The notes under the pieces: model-generated
The model's database searches: none
What the model was told of the DNA's origin: nothing
What the model saw: the letters and a program-made list of their open reading frames with translations, nothing else
Made by a program: the position numbers and the translations under genes
Shown: in pieces, positions 1 to 8,335 of the stretch
Numbering within the stretch: position 1 is the stretch's first letter
How the letters are laid out: every line of letters begins with the position of its first letter
Assembly (NCBI GenBank): GCA_963790525.1
Contig: CAWBOV010000004.1
Coordinates: forward strand, 620,001 to 684,000
Source of the DNA: CAWBOV01 sp963790525
GTDB lineage: Bacteria > Actinomycetota > Actinomycetes > Mycobacteriales > Jatrophihabitantaceae
Direction of reading: 5' to 3'
DNA: 64,000 nucleotides

Positions 1-1
1 C

Positions 2-454
2 CTGTCCTTCTCGCCGTTCTCCAAGGCCAGCTTCGCCTACGGCCTGGCGCTGCTCGTCTGGCTGATCTACAACGGCGTCGGCGTGATGGACAAGGGCCTG
101 ATCGGCTACCTGAAGCACACCACGATCCCGGTCGGGGTGCCCGGATGGATCCTGCCGCTGCTCATCCCGCTCGAGTTCCTGTCGAACATCCTGATCCGCC
201 CGGTCACGCTGTCGCTGCGACTGTTCGCGAACATGTTCGCCGGCCACCTGCTGATCATCCTGTTCTCCACCGGCGGCGCGTACCTGCTCATCGACGCGAC
301 GGGCTCCCCGGTGTTCAAGCCGGCAGGTGTCCTCGCCTACGTGCTCGGCGTCCTCGTCGGCTTCCTGGAGGTCGTGGTCGCGGTCCTGCAGGCCTACGTG
401 TTCACGCTGCTGACCGCGCAGTACATCTCCGGCGCCCTGGCGTCGGAGCACTGA
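2..454 (+). CDS. atpB: ATP synthase subunit a, F0 sector (5'-truncated)
   Basis: Subunit a of the membrane F0 sector forms the proton half-channels beside the c-ring. The reading frame is already open at base 2 and the gene begins upstream of the window, so about 150 C-terminal residues are seen. They hold several hydrophobic helices and the conserved stretch LSLRLFANMFAGHLL, whose Arg is the essential channel residue of the family, followed by a C-terminal helix ending QYISGALASEH. An in-frame GTG at 83 is internal, because the upstream residues (FSPFSKASFAYGLALLVW) continue the family pattern. It is the first visible gene of the complete atp operon; atpE follows after 73 bases. Confidence 0.96.
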   Translation: MSFSPFSKASFAYGLALLVWLIYNGVGVMDKGLIGYLKHTTIPVGVPGWILPLLIPLEFLSNILIRPVTLSLRLFANMFAGHLLIILFSTGGAYLLIDATGSPVFKPAGVLAYVLGVLVGFLEVVVAVLQAYVFTLLTAQYISGALASEH

Positions 455-527
455 TTCTCTCCCTCATCCCGCGCATGTGCGCACTCACGAAGACGGTCAC
501 AGTGGCCGACAACGAAAGGAAACCCCA

Positions 528-746
528 ATGGGTGGCTCGCTCAACATGGTTGGCTACGGCCTCGCCGCTATCGGTCCCGGTATCGGCATCGGCCTGATCT
601 TCGCCGCCTACATCAACGGCACGGCCCGCCAGCCTGAACTGCAGAGCCGCTTGCAGCCGATCGCCATTCTGGGCTTCGCTCTCGCCGAGGCGCTGGCCAT
701 CATCGGCATCGCGCTCGCGTTCGTCATCAAGGCCAGTAACTCCTAA
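528..746 (+). CDS. atpE: ATP synthase subunit c, F0 c-ring
   Basis: This 72-residue proteolipid is the monomer of the rotating c-ring. It has two transmembrane helices joined by the polar loop around ARQPE; the ion-binding Glu lies in ALAEALAI of helix 2, and helix 1 carries the Gly-rich GPGIGIGL packing motif. The start at 528 was chosen over an in-frame ATG at 477 because GAAAGGA at 514-520 sits 7 bases ahead of it and because the family starts just before the first helix. No extra sodium-binding residues stand out, so proton coupling is assumed. Confidence 0.97.
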   Translation: MGGSLNMVGYGLAAIGPGIGIGLIFAAYINGTARQPELQSRLQPIAILGFALAEALAIIGIALAFVIKASNS

Positions 747-779
747 GCGTCTGTTCCGCCGATCTGTAGAGGTCTCATC

Positions 780-1340
780 ATGAAACCGATCCTGCTGGCC
801 AGCACGACGGAAGAGCCGAACCCGCTGGGCTTCAACGTCTACGAGTTCGTGCTCGTCCTGATCATCTTCGGGCTCCTCTTCTGGGGCGTCGTCAAGTTCG
901 TCGTGCCCGCGTTCGAGAAGGCCTTCGCCGCGCGCACCGACGCGATCGAGGGCGGCCTGAAGCGGGCCGAGGAGGCCCAGGCCGAGGCCGCCGCGCTGCT
1001 GAAGCAGTACCAGGCGCAGCTGGCGGAGGCCCGGACCGAGGCCGCACAGATCCGCGACAACGCGCGCGCCGAGGGGCAGCGCATCGTCGAGGACATGCGG
1101 GCGACAGCGCAGGCCGAGTCGGCCCGCATCGTCGCCCGGGGCGAGGAGCAGCTGGCCAGCCAGCGCGGGCAGATCGTGCGCGAGCTCCGCGGCGAGATCG
1201 GCACGCTGGCCGTCGAGCTGTCCGAGCGCATCGTCGACCAGCGCCTGTCCGACGACGCCGCGGTCAGCGCCACCGTCGACCAGTTCCTGGCCTCGCTGGA
1301 CTCGGAGTCCGACAACGCCGCAGCGGGTGCGTCGGAATGA
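780..1340 (+). CDS. atpF: ATP synthase subunit b, F0 peripheral stalk
   Basis: Subunit b anchors the peripheral stalk that holds F1 against rotation. The 186-residue protein has one N-terminal membrane helix (about residues 19-40, FVLVLIIFGLLFWGVVKFVV) and then a long Ala/Glu/Gln-rich coiled coil (about 50-165) that would dimerise and reach up to delta. It is a separate gene here, and the next gene encodes a stand-alone delta, unlike mycobacteria, which have a b-delta fusion. Its stop overlaps the start of atpH by 4 bases (ATGA), implying translational coupling. Confidence 0.96.
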   Translation: MKPILLASTTEEPNPLGFNVYEFVLVLIIFGLLFWGVVKFVVPAFEKAFAARTDAIEGGLKRAEEAQAEAAALLKQYQAQLAEARTEAAQIRDNARAEGQRIVEDMRATAQAESARIVARGEEQLASQRGQIVRELRGEIGTLAVELSERIVDQRLSDDAAVSATVDQFLASLDSESDNAAAGASE

Positions 1341-2158
1341 TCAACGCGGCGAGCCGGAGCGCGCTCGCGGTGGTCAACGAGGAGCTGGAGCGGACCATCG
1401 CCTCGGCCGACGTGGACTCCCTCGACTCCCTGGCCACCGAGCTGTACCAGGTCGCCGAACTCCTGGTCGCCAACCCGCGGCTGCGCCGCACCCTCGGCGA
1501 TGCCTCCACCGCGCCCGAGTCGCGGAACCGGCTGGTCGACACGCTGTTCTCCGGCAAGGTCGGGGCCGGCACCCTCGACGTGCTCCACTCCGTCGTGGGG
1601 GCGCGCTGGTCCAACCCGTGGGACATGACCGACGGGTTGGCGATCGCCGGAGACACGGTGCTCCTCGGAGCCGCCGACCGGCGGGGCGTGCTGGACGAGG
1701 TCGAGGACGAGCTGTTCCGCTTCGGGCGCATCGTCCGCTCCCAGGACGAGCTGCGCGGCCTGCTCGATGATCAGGGCGTCTCGGCGGACCGCCGCGCGGC
1801 GCTGCTGGCCGACGTCCTGGGTACCAAGGTCAACAAGGTCACGGCGGAGCTGCTCACCCACGGTGTCCGCAGCGGTCGCAAGCGGACCATCGAGCTGGCC
1901 ATCGACGACCTGATGGAGCTGACGGCCACCCGCCGCGGCCAGTCGGTCGCCGAGGTCACGTCGGCGGCGCCGCTGACCGACGCCCAGATCGACCGCCTCT
2001 CCACCACGCTGACCCGGATCTACGGGCGCACGATCACCGTCCGGCCGCAGGTCGACCCGAAGGTCCTCGGCGGCCTGGTCATCCGGGTCGGCAACGAACT
2101 GATCGACGGCAGCGTCTCCACCCGCCTGGCCGAGGTCAGGACCGCACTGACCAGCTAG
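1337..2158 (+). CDS. atpH: ATP synthase subunit delta, F1
   Basis: Delta links the top of the alpha3beta3 head to the b stalk. At 273 residues it is longer than the roughly 177-residue E. coli protein but normal for actinobacteria, which carry an extra internal segment. The C-terminal part (from about residue 170) has the conserved delta signature, with LTDAQIDRLSTTLTRIYGR and the closing pattern VDPKVLGGLVIRVGNELIDG. The ATG overlaps the atpF stop. About 80 bases separate it from atpA, and the duplicated sequence CCGCACTCCAGTCA appears twice in that gap. Confidence 0.95.
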   Translation: MINAASRSALAVVNEELERTIASADVDSLDSLATELYQVAELLVANPRLRRTLGDASTAPESRNRLVDTLFSGKVGAGTLDVLHSVVGARWSNPWDMTDGLAIAGDTVLLGAADRRGVLDEVEDELFRFGRIVRSQDELRGLLDDQGVSADRRAALLADVLGTKVNKVTAELLTHGVRSGRKRTIELAIDDLMELTATRRGQSVAEVTSAAPLTDAQIDRLSTTLTRIYGRTITVRPQVDPKVLGGLVIRVGNELIDGSVSTRLAEVRTALTS

Positions 2159-2239
2159 CACCGCACTCCAGTCAGTCCAGTACCACCGCACTCCAGTCAC
2201 GATCCACACAGAGTCGAACGAGCAGATGAGGGAATGTTG

Positions 2240-3820
2240 ATGGCAGAGCTGACGATCTCCCCCGACGAGATCCGTAGCGCGATCGAGAGCTACGTGACGT
2301 CCTACGCGCCGGAGGCATCCCGCGAAGAGGTCGGCATCGTGGCCGACACCGGCGACGGGATCGCCCACGTCCAGGGGCTGCCCAGCGTGATGACCAACGA
2401 GCTCCTGGAGTTCGAAGGCGGCGTCCGCGGACTGGCCCTGAACCTCGACGTCCGCGACATCGGCGTCGTCATCCTCGGCAACGGCGAGCACATCGAGGAG
2501 GGCCAGGAGGTCCGCCGCACCGGCGAGATCCTCTCGGTGCCGGTCGGTGACAACTTCCTCGGCCGCGTGATCAACCCGCTCGGCGTCCCGATCGACGGCC
2601 TCGGCGACATCGAGTCCACCGAGCGGCGCGCGCTCGAGCTGCAGGCGCCGACCGTCGTCCAGCGCCAGGGCGTCAGCGAGTCGATGCTCACCGGCATCAA
2701 GGCCATCGACGCCATGACCGCCATCGGCCGCGGCCAGCGCCAGCTGATCATCGGTGACCGCCAGACCGGCAAGACCACGGTGACGATCGACGCGATCATC
2801 AACCAGCGCGACAACTGGAAGTCCGGCGACCCGAAGAAGCAGGTGCGCTGCATCTACGTCGCCATCGGCCAGAAGGGCTCGACGATCTCCGCGGTCCGGC
2901 AGACGCTGGAGGACGCCGACGCGCTGGAGTACACGACCATCGTCGCCGCCCCGGCGTCGGACTCGGCCGGCTTCAAGTACCTCGCGCCCTACACCGGCTC
3001 GGCCATCGGCCAGCACTGGATGTACGACGGCAAGCACGTCCTGATCGTGTTCGACGACCTCACCAAGCAGGCCGAGGCCTACCGCGCGGTCTCGCTGCTG
3101 CTGCGCCGCCCGCCGGGCCGCGAGGCCTACCCGGGCGACGTCTTCTACCTGCACTCCCGCCTGCTGGAGCGCTGCGCCAAGCTCTCCGACGAGCTCGGCG
3201 GCGGCTCGATGACCGGCCTGCCGATCATCGAGACGAAGGGCAACGACGTCTCGGCCTACATCCCCACGAACGTCATCTCGATCACCGACGGTCAGTGCTT
3301 CCTGGAGACCGACCTCTTCAACTCCGGTGTGCGTCCGGCGATCAACGTCGGCATCTCGGTCTCGCGCGTCGGTGGCGCCGCGCAGTCCAAGGCGATGAAG
3401 TCCGTCGCCGGCCGCCTGCGCGTCGACCTGGCCCAGTACCGCGAGCTGGAGGCGTTCGCCGCGTTCGGTTCGGACCTGGACCGCGCCAGCCAGCAGCAGC
3501 TGGCCCGGGGCGCCCGCCTGGTCGAGCTGCTCAAGCAGTCGCAGTCGAACCCCTTCCCGCTCGAGCGTGAGGTCGTGTCGATCTGGGTCGGCACCACCGG
3601 CCGTCTCGACGACGTCGAGGTGGGCGACGTGCGCCGCTTCGAGGCCGAGCTGCACGAGTACATCGCGCACAACGAGCAGGGCATCTTCGACGCGATCGTG
3701 TCCACCGGCAAGCTCGAGGACGACACGATCGCCGCCCTGGAACGGGCCGTCGACACCGTCAAGGGCCAGTTCGAGTCCGGCACCGACCAGCGCGCGAACA
3801 GCGCGCAGGCCGACCAGTAG
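2240..3820 (+). CDS. atpA: ATP synthase subunit alpha, F1
   Basis: Alpha is the non-catalytic nucleotide-binding subunit of the F1 hexamer. It has 526 residues in three domains: N-terminal beta-barrel, central P-loop ATPase with GDRQTGKT (about 170-177), and C-terminal helical bundle; the signature PAINVGISVSRVGG is intact. Two in-frame ATGs lie 6 bases apart (2234 and 2240); 2240 is preferred because GAGGGA at 2228-2233 is well spaced from it and MAELTIS is the usual N-terminus. The C-terminal tail after residue about 505 is rich in Gln, Asp and Ala. Confidence 0.98.
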   Translation: MAELTISPDEIRSAIESYVTSYAPEASREEVGIVADTGDGIAHVQGLPSVMTNELLEFEGGVRGLALNLDVRDIGVVILGNGEHIEEGQEVRRTGEILSVPVGDNFLGRVINPLGVPIDGLGDIESTERRALELQAPTVVQRQGVSESMLTGIKAIDAMTAIGRGQRQLIIGDRQTGKTTVTIDAIINQRDNWKSGDPKKQVRCIYVAIGQKGSTISAVRQTLEDADALEYTTIVAAPASDSAGFKYLAPYTGSAIGQHWMYDGKHVLIVFDDLTKQAEAYRAVSLLLRRPPGREAYPGDVFYLHSRLLERCAKLSDELGGGSMTGLPIIETKGNDVSAYIPTNVISITDGQCFLETDLFNSGVRPAINVGISVSRVGGAAQSKAMKSVAGRLRVDLAQYRELEAFAAFGSDLDRASQQQLARGARLVELLKQSQSNPFPLEREVVSIWVGTTGRLDDVEVGDVRRFEAELHEYIAHNEQGIFDAIVSTGKLEDDTIAALERAVDTVKGQFESGTDQRANSAQADQ

Positions 3821-3823
3821 CCG

Positions 3824-4753
3824 ATGGGAGCCCAGCTTCGGGTCTACCGGCGCCGAATCCGATCGGTCCAGTCGACCAAGAAGATCACCAAGGCGATGGA
3901 GCTCATCGCCGCCTCTCGGATCGTCAAGGCGCAGAACCGCATGAACGCGGCGCGTCCGTACACGACCGAGCTCACCCACGCGCTCGCCGCGCTCGGGCGC
4001 AACGCCTCGCTGACGCACCCCATGTTGACGGGCACCGAGAACCCGCGGCGCACGGGGCTGCTGCTCATCACCAGTGACCGCGGGCTGGCCGGTGGCTACA
4101 ACGCCAACGTCATCCGCCGGGCCAACGAGGCGATGGCCGAGATCCGCGCCGAGGGCAAGGAACCGGTCCTCTACATCATCGGCCGCAAGGGACTGGGCTA
4201 CTACCGCTTCCGCAAGCTCCCGTACGCGGGAGCGTGGACCGGATTCTCCGAGCAGCCCCAGTTCCTCGACGCGCGCGCGGCGACCGACGCCGTCGTGGCC
4301 GCCGTCGCGGCGACGAGCGAGGGCGAGGTCGACGGGGTCGCCGGCATCGACGAGCTCTACGTCGTCTACACCCGCTTCACGTCGATGATCTCCCAGACGC
4401 CGACGCTCGTGCAGGTGGCGCCGGTCCGGTCCGTCGACACCGGCGATGCCGAGGACGACGAGGACACCGGCCCGAAGCCGATGTACGACTTCGAGCCCGA
4501 ACCGCAGCGGCTGCTCGACTTCCTGCTGCCCCGCTACATCAGCGCCCGCATCTTCTCGGCGCTGCTGGAGTCGGCCGCCTCGGAGTCGGCCGCCCGGCGG
4601 CGGGCCATGAAGTCGGCCAGCGACAACGCCGACGAGCTCGCCAAGACCTACACCCGTCTGGCCAACCAGGCCCGCCAGGCGGAGATCACCCAGGAAATCA
4701 GCGAGATCGTAGGCGGCGCCGACGCTCTCGCATCAGCAGGGAGTGAGTACTGA
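3824..4753 (+). CDS. atpG: ATP synthase subunit gamma, central stalk
   Basis: Gamma is the central shaft that transmits c-ring rotation to the catalytic sites. The 309-residue protein starts MGAQLRVYRRRIRSVQSTKKI, the conserved N-terminal helix, and ends with the C-terminal helix containing the ITQEISEIVGGADAL signature that inserts into the hexamer. An acidic insertion around residues 205-220 (DTGDAEDDEDTG) is longer than in E. coli, as is common in actinobacteria. It begins 3 bases after atpA and overlaps the atpD start by one base. Confidence 0.97.
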   Translation: MGAQLRVYRRRIRSVQSTKKITKAMELIAASRIVKAQNRMNAARPYTTELTHALAALGRNASLTHPMLTGTENPRRTGLLLITSDRGLAGGYNANVIRRANEAMAEIRAEGKEPVLYIIGRKGLGYYRFRKLPYAGAWTGFSEQPQFLDARAATDAVVAAVAATSEGEVDGVAGIDELYVVYTRFTSMISQTPTLVQVAPVRSVDTGDAEDDEDTGPKPMYDFEPEPQRLLDFLLPRYISARIFSALLESAASESAARRRAMKSASDNADELAKTYTRLANQARQAEITQEISEIVGGADALASAGSEY

Positions 4754-6198
4754 TGACCGCAACAGACACCACCCACGCCGAGACGGCTGTGGCCACGGGG
4801 CGCATCGTGCGCGTCATCGGCCCGGTCGTGGACGTCGAGTTCGGCCGCGACAGCATGCCCGAGCTCTACGCCGCGCTGACGGTGGAGATCACGCTCCCCG
4901 AGGTCGCCAAGACGCTGACCATGGAGGTCGCCCAGCACATCGGTGACGACATGATCCGGGCGATCGCCCTGCAGCCGACCGACGGTCTGGTCCGCGGCGC
5001 GGAGGTCACCAACACCGGTTCCCCGATCACGGTTCCCGTCGGCGACGTCACCAAGGGCCACGTCTTCAACGCCCTCGGCCAGCCCCTCGACGTCGACGTC
5101 TCCGAGCTGGACATCAAGGAGCGGTGGCCCATCCACCGTGACCCGCCCGCCTTCGACCAGCTCGAGGGCAAGACCGAGATCTTCCCGACCGGCATCAAGG
5201 TCATCGACCTGCTCTCGCCCTACGTCAAGGGCGGCAAGATCGGCCTGTTCGGCGGGGCCGGTGTCGGCAAGACGGTCCTCATCCAGGAGATGATCTACCG
5301 CGTCGCCGAGAACTTCGGTGGTGTGTCGGTCTTCGCCGGCGTCGGCGAGCGCACCCGTGAGGGCAACGACCTCATCGAGGAGATGACCGACTCGGGCGTC
5401 ATCGAGAAGACCGCGCTGGTCTTCGGCCAGATGGACGAGCCGCCGGGCACGCGCCTGCGGGTCGCCCTGTCCGCGCTGACGATGGCGGAGTACTTCCGTG
5501 ACGTGCAGGGCCAGGACGTGCTGCTGTTCATCGACAACATCTTCCGCTTCACCCAGGCGGGGTCCGAGGTCTCGACGCTGCTCGGCCGGATGCCGTCGGC
5601 CGTGGGATACCAGCCCACGCTGGCCGACGAGATGGGCCAGCTGCAGGAGCGGATCACCTCGACCCGAGGGCACTCGATCACCTCCCTGCAGGCGATCTAC
5701 ATCCCCGCCGACGACATCACCGACCCGGCGCCGCACACCACGTTCGCCCACCTCGACGCGACGACCGTGCTCTCGCGGCCGATCTCGGAGAAGGGCATCT
5801 ACCCGGCCGTCGACCCGCTGGACTCGACGTCGCGCATCCTCGACCCGCGCTACGTCGGCGAGGAGCACTACGCCGTCGCCCAGCGCACCAAGGAGATCCT
5901 GCAGCGGTACAAGGAGCTGCAGGACATCATCGCCATCCTCGGCATCGACGAGCTCTCCGAGGAGGACAAGGTCATCGTCAACAGGGCCCGCCGCATCGAG
6001 CGCTTCCTGTCGCAGAACACCTACGTCGCCAAGCAGTTCACCGGCGTCGAGGGTTCGTTCGTGCCGATCGAGGAGACCATCGACGCGTTCAAGCGCCTCT
6101 GCGCCGGCGACTTCGACCACTTCCCCGAGCAGGCGTTCTTCATGTGCGGTGGCCTCGAGGACCTCGAGGCCAAGGCCAAAGAACTGATGGATTCCTGA
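4753..6198 (+). CDS. atpD: ATP synthase subunit beta, catalytic F1
   Basis: Beta carries the three catalytic sites of F1. The 481-residue protein has the Walker A motif GGAGVGKT (about 163-170), the GERTREGNDL catalytic region with the conserved Glu, the Walker B strand DVLLFIDNIFRFTQAG and the DELSEED motif of the C-terminal domain. A short acidic/threonine N-terminal extension (about 15 residues) precedes the beta-barrel. ATG 4753 shares its A with the TGA of atpG, so reinitiation is likely. Nothing suggests altered function. Confidence 0.98.
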   Translation: MTATDTTHAETAVATGRIVRVIGPVVDVEFGRDSMPELYAALTVEITLPEVAKTLTMEVAQHIGDDMIRAIALQPTDGLVRGAEVTNTGSPITVPVGDVTKGHVFNALGQPLDVDVSELDIKERWPIHRDPPAFDQLEGKTEIFPTGIKVIDLLSPYVKGGKIGLFGGAGVGKTVLIQEMIYRVAENFGGVSVFAGVGERTREGNDLIEEMTDSGVIEKTALVFGQMDEPPGTRLRVALSALTMAEYFRDVQGQDVLLFIDNIFRFTQAGSEVSTLLGRMPSAVGYQPTLADEMGQLQERITSTRGHSITSLQAIYIPADDITDPAPHTTFAHLDATTVLSRPISEKGIYPAVDPLDSTSRILDPRYVGEEHYAVAQRTKEILQRYKELQDIIAILGIDELSEEDKVIVNRARRIERFLSQNTYVAKQFTGVEGSFVPIEETIDAFKRLCAGDFDHFPEQAFFMCGGLEDLEAKAKELMDS

Positions 6199-6242
6199 TT
6201 CGGCGCCACCGGATCACAACGAGGGTGAAGGGCTGAACTGCG

Positions 6243-6629
6243 ATGTCGACCATGCACGTCGAACTGGTCTCCGTGGAGCGACCGCTCTGGTCCGGTGAGG
6301 CCACGTCGGTCTACGCGCGGACGCCTGAAGGCGGGATCGGCATCCTCCCCGGTCACGCGCCCCTGCTCGCCTCGCTGGAGCCGGGCTGGATCGTCCGCAT
6401 CCAGCCCGAATCCGGCGACGAGCTCCGCGTGGCGGTGCACGGGGGCTCGCTGTCGGTGCGCCCGGACGGCGTGTCGATCCTCGCCGAGGTCGCCGAGACA
6501 GCCGACGAGATCGACGCTGCGCGCGCCCGCAATGCCCTGGCCGAGCTCGGCGACGCCCAGGACGACGAGTCGGTCGCGGCGCGATCGCGGGCCCAGGCGC
6601 GGTTGAGAGCCGTGGGCGAGCAGGTCTGA
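6243..6629 (+). CDS. atpC: ATP synthase subunit epsilon
   Basis: Epsilon binds gamma near the c-ring and can inhibit ATP hydrolysis. The 128-residue protein has the N-terminal beta-sandwich (about 1-85, with GGIGILPGHAPLLASLEPG) and a C-terminal helical hairpin (about 90-125) beginning ETADEIDAARARNALAELG, so both domains of the inhibitory form are present. ATG 6243 follows a GAAGGG about a dozen bases upstream. It closes the atp operon; the DUF2550 gene follows after 31 bases. Confidence 0.96.
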   Translation: MSTMHVELVSVERPLWSGEATSVYARTPEGGIGILPGHAPLLASLEPGWIVRIQPESGDELRVAVHGGSLSVRPDGVSILAEVAETADEIDAARARNALAELGDAQDDESVAARSRAQARLRAVGEQV

Positions 6630-6660
6630 GACGTCCGACGCCAGCCCCCACGCCAGCCCA

Positions 6661-7080
6661 GTGATCACCCATGACGAAGTGCTGTCCGTGGTCGCGGTCG
6701 TCGCGATCATCGCCGCCCTGGCGCTGTACCTCGTCGGGATCACGGTGCGCAAGCGCCAGCTGCTGGGGCGCTCCGGCGGGATCCCCCTCGCGTACAAGGG
6801 CGACGGCGGCAACTGGGCGCTCGGGGTGGGGCGTTATCACGGTGACGAGCTGTGGTGGTACGGCGCGCTCCGGCTCGGCAACCGCCCGACGAGGATCCTG
6901 CGCCGCAGCCAGCTCGAGGTCACCGGCCAGCGACGGCGACGCTCCAGCGAGCCGATGCTGCGCGCCGGCGACGACATCGTGGAGTGTGTCGTCGACGGTG
7001 AGCGGGTGGCGCTGAGTCTGCCCAGGGGAGCGGTGACGGGTTTCCTGTCGTGGCTCGAGTCCTCGGCGCCCCACTCCTGA
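6661..7080 (+). CDS. DUF2550 family membrane protein
   Basis: This 139-residue protein of unknown function has one N-terminal membrane helix (about residues 7-27, VLSVVAVVAIIAALALYLVG) followed by a basic segment and a soluble domain with the pattern WALGVGRYHGDELWWYGALRLG. The family sits directly after atpC in many actinobacteria (for example Rv1312 of M. tuberculosis), and the same position here supports the call. GTG 6661 is used; an ATG 9 bases inside is the alternative. The location suggests a link to the cell envelope or ATP synthase, but no role is shown. Confidence 0.85.
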   Translation: MITHDEVLSVVAVVAIIAALALYLVGITVRKRQLLGRSGGIPLAYKGDGGNWALGVGRYHGDELWWYGALRLGNRPTRILRRSQLEVTGQRRRRSSEPMLRAGDDIVECVVDGERVALSLPRGAVTGFLSWLESSAPHS

Positions 7081-7117
7081 GTCGTTCCTCACGCACTCCG
7101 CCCCTACCGGACGGTAT

Positions 7118-7133
7118 GGTCTGAATTCAGACC
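7118..7133. promoter_or_regulatory. Perfect 16-bp palindrome, candidate operator
   Basis: GGTCTGAATTCAGACC is a perfect dyad ending just before the AAGGAG ribosome-binding site (7135-7140) of the next gene. A TATGGT at 7115-7120 could be the -10 of that gene and would overlap the left arm. The position fits a repressor site; no regulator can be named. A short RNA hairpin next to the ribosome-binding site is the alternative. Confidence 0.5.
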
Positions 7134-7147
7134 GAAGGAGTGTCCTC

Positions 7148-7792
7148 ATGGGTGTGCTGACGATCTCGGCGAGCTACGCGGCCGGCGGGAGCGAGATCGC
7201 GCCCGACCTGGCCAAGCGCCTCGGACTGCCGTTCATCGACCGGGCGATCCCGGTGTCGGTGGCTCAGCGCCTCGGCGTTCCGGTCGACACGGTCGACGCC
7301 GTGGTCGACGATCCGCCCAGCCGGTTCTGGTCGTTGATGGCCAGCATGGCGGTGGTCCCGGACTATCTGGGGACCTCCTCGCAGGCGAACGTGGCGCTGC
7401 CCAGCGAGCGCGAGCTGCGCGAACAGATCGAGCGCGAGCTGGTCACCATCGCCGACGACGGCGGCGGGGTGGTGCTCGGCCGCGCCGCCGCCCTGGTGCT
7501 CGCCAACCGCCCCGACGCGCTGCACGTGCGCCTCGACGGGCCGGTCGAGGGAAGGATCCAGGCGGCGATGCGCCAGCACGGGATCGACGAGAAGACCGCT
7601 CGGGAGGCCTGCAAGGCCAGCGATCTGGCCCGTTCCAGCTACGTCCGGCACTTCTACCACGCCGATTCCGCGGCCCCGCAGCACTACCACCTGGTCATCG
7701 ACACCGTGGCCCTCGGCTGGGCCGCTGCGACCGACCTGATCTGCCTCGCCGCCCAGCGCCGCGGGGTCTCCGCCGCAGGTTGCTCTGGCTGA
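7148..7792 (+). CDS. Cytidylate-kinase-like family protein
   Basis: This is a 214-residue protein of the cytidylate-kinase-like family, predicted P-loop phosphotransferases. It begins MGVLTISASYAAGGSEIAP, the family's modified nucleotide-binding loop, and continues with LAKRLGLPFIDRAIP and the GRAAALVLANRPDALHVRLDGP core. The region after residue 140 (KTAREACKASDLARSSYVRHFY) matches the lid and C-terminal helix of the family. True CMP kinase motifs are not obvious, so the substrate is unknown. AAGGAG lies 7 bases before the ATG, and a perfect palindrome lies just upstream. Its end overlaps the proposed start of the next kinase. Confidence 0.8.
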   Translation: MGVLTISASYAAGGSEIAPDLAKRLGLPFIDRAIPVSVAQRLGVPVDTVDAVVDDPPSRFWSLMASMAVVPDYLGTSSQANVALPSERELREQIERELVTIADDGGGVVLGRAAALVLANRPDALHVRLDGPVEGRIQAAMRQHGIDEKTAREACKASDLARSSYVRHFYHADSAAPQHYHLVIDTVALGWAAATDLICLAAQRRGVSAAGCSG

Positions 7793-8294
7793 CGTCCTGG
7801 CGGTCTTCGCCGGACTGCCGGGGTGCGGTAAGTCGACACTGGCGCGGGCTGTCGCGACGAGGCTCGGGGCCGGGTTCGTCCGGGTCGATGCCTTCGAGGC
7901 GACGCTGGCGGAGCTCGGCGTCCCGCTCGACCCGCCGACCGCGGGGTACGCCCTGGCCTTCGCGGCCGCGGTCGACCAGCTGTCGGTGGGCGGCTCCGTC
8001 GTCGTCGACGCCGTCAATCCGGTCCTTGCGGCGCGGGAGGGGTGGCGCCGCGCCGCGGACGGGGCTGGGGTGGCGCTGCGCTATGTCGAGGTGGTGTGCA
8101 GCGACGCCGCCGAGCACCGGCGCCGGGTCGAGGGGCGCGTCGGCGAGGTGGCCGCGTTCCCCGCGCCGACCTGGCACCAGGTCACGTCCCGGCTGTACGA
8201 ACCCTGGGGCGCCGACCTGCCGCGCCTGGTCGTGGACAACGTCGGGCCGCCGGATCCGCACGTCGAGGAGATCGTGCGCTACCTGGCGGGCTGA
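7785..8294 (+). CDS. P-loop (AAA-type) small-molecule kinase, start uncertain
   Basis: The frame encodes AVFAGLPGCGKSTLARAV, a clear Walker A loop, followed by a DAFEATLAELGVPLDP segment, VVVDAVNP (Walker B-like), ERRRRVEGR-like basic lid residues and a C-terminal helix, about 165 residues in all. This is the architecture of small predicted kinases that phosphorylate small molecules or confer self-resistance. The open frame begins at 7740 and has no ATG, GTG or TTG before the P-loop; the coordinates assume a CTG at 7785 overlapping the end of the preceding gene. Either translation starts on a rare codon or a nearby base is wrong. Substrate unknown. Confidence 0.65.
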   Translation: MADVLAVFAGLPGCGKSTLARAVATRLGAGFVRVDAFEATLAELGVPLDPPTAGYALAFAAAVDQLSVGGSVVVDAVNPVLAAREGWRRAADGAGVALRYVEVVCSDAAEHRRRVEGRVGEVAAFPAPTWHQVTSRLYEPWGADLPRLVVDNVGPPDPHVEEIVRYLAG

Positions 8295-8335
8295 TCTCGT
8301 GGTACGTCAGCGGGCGGCCTGCTCCCGGTGCGGTG

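Noticed and set aside
839..4018. A 1059-codon open frame on the minus strand across atpF-atpA
   Set aside because: It is antisense to well-identified atp genes and arises from high-GC codon bias, with no recognisable protein pattern.
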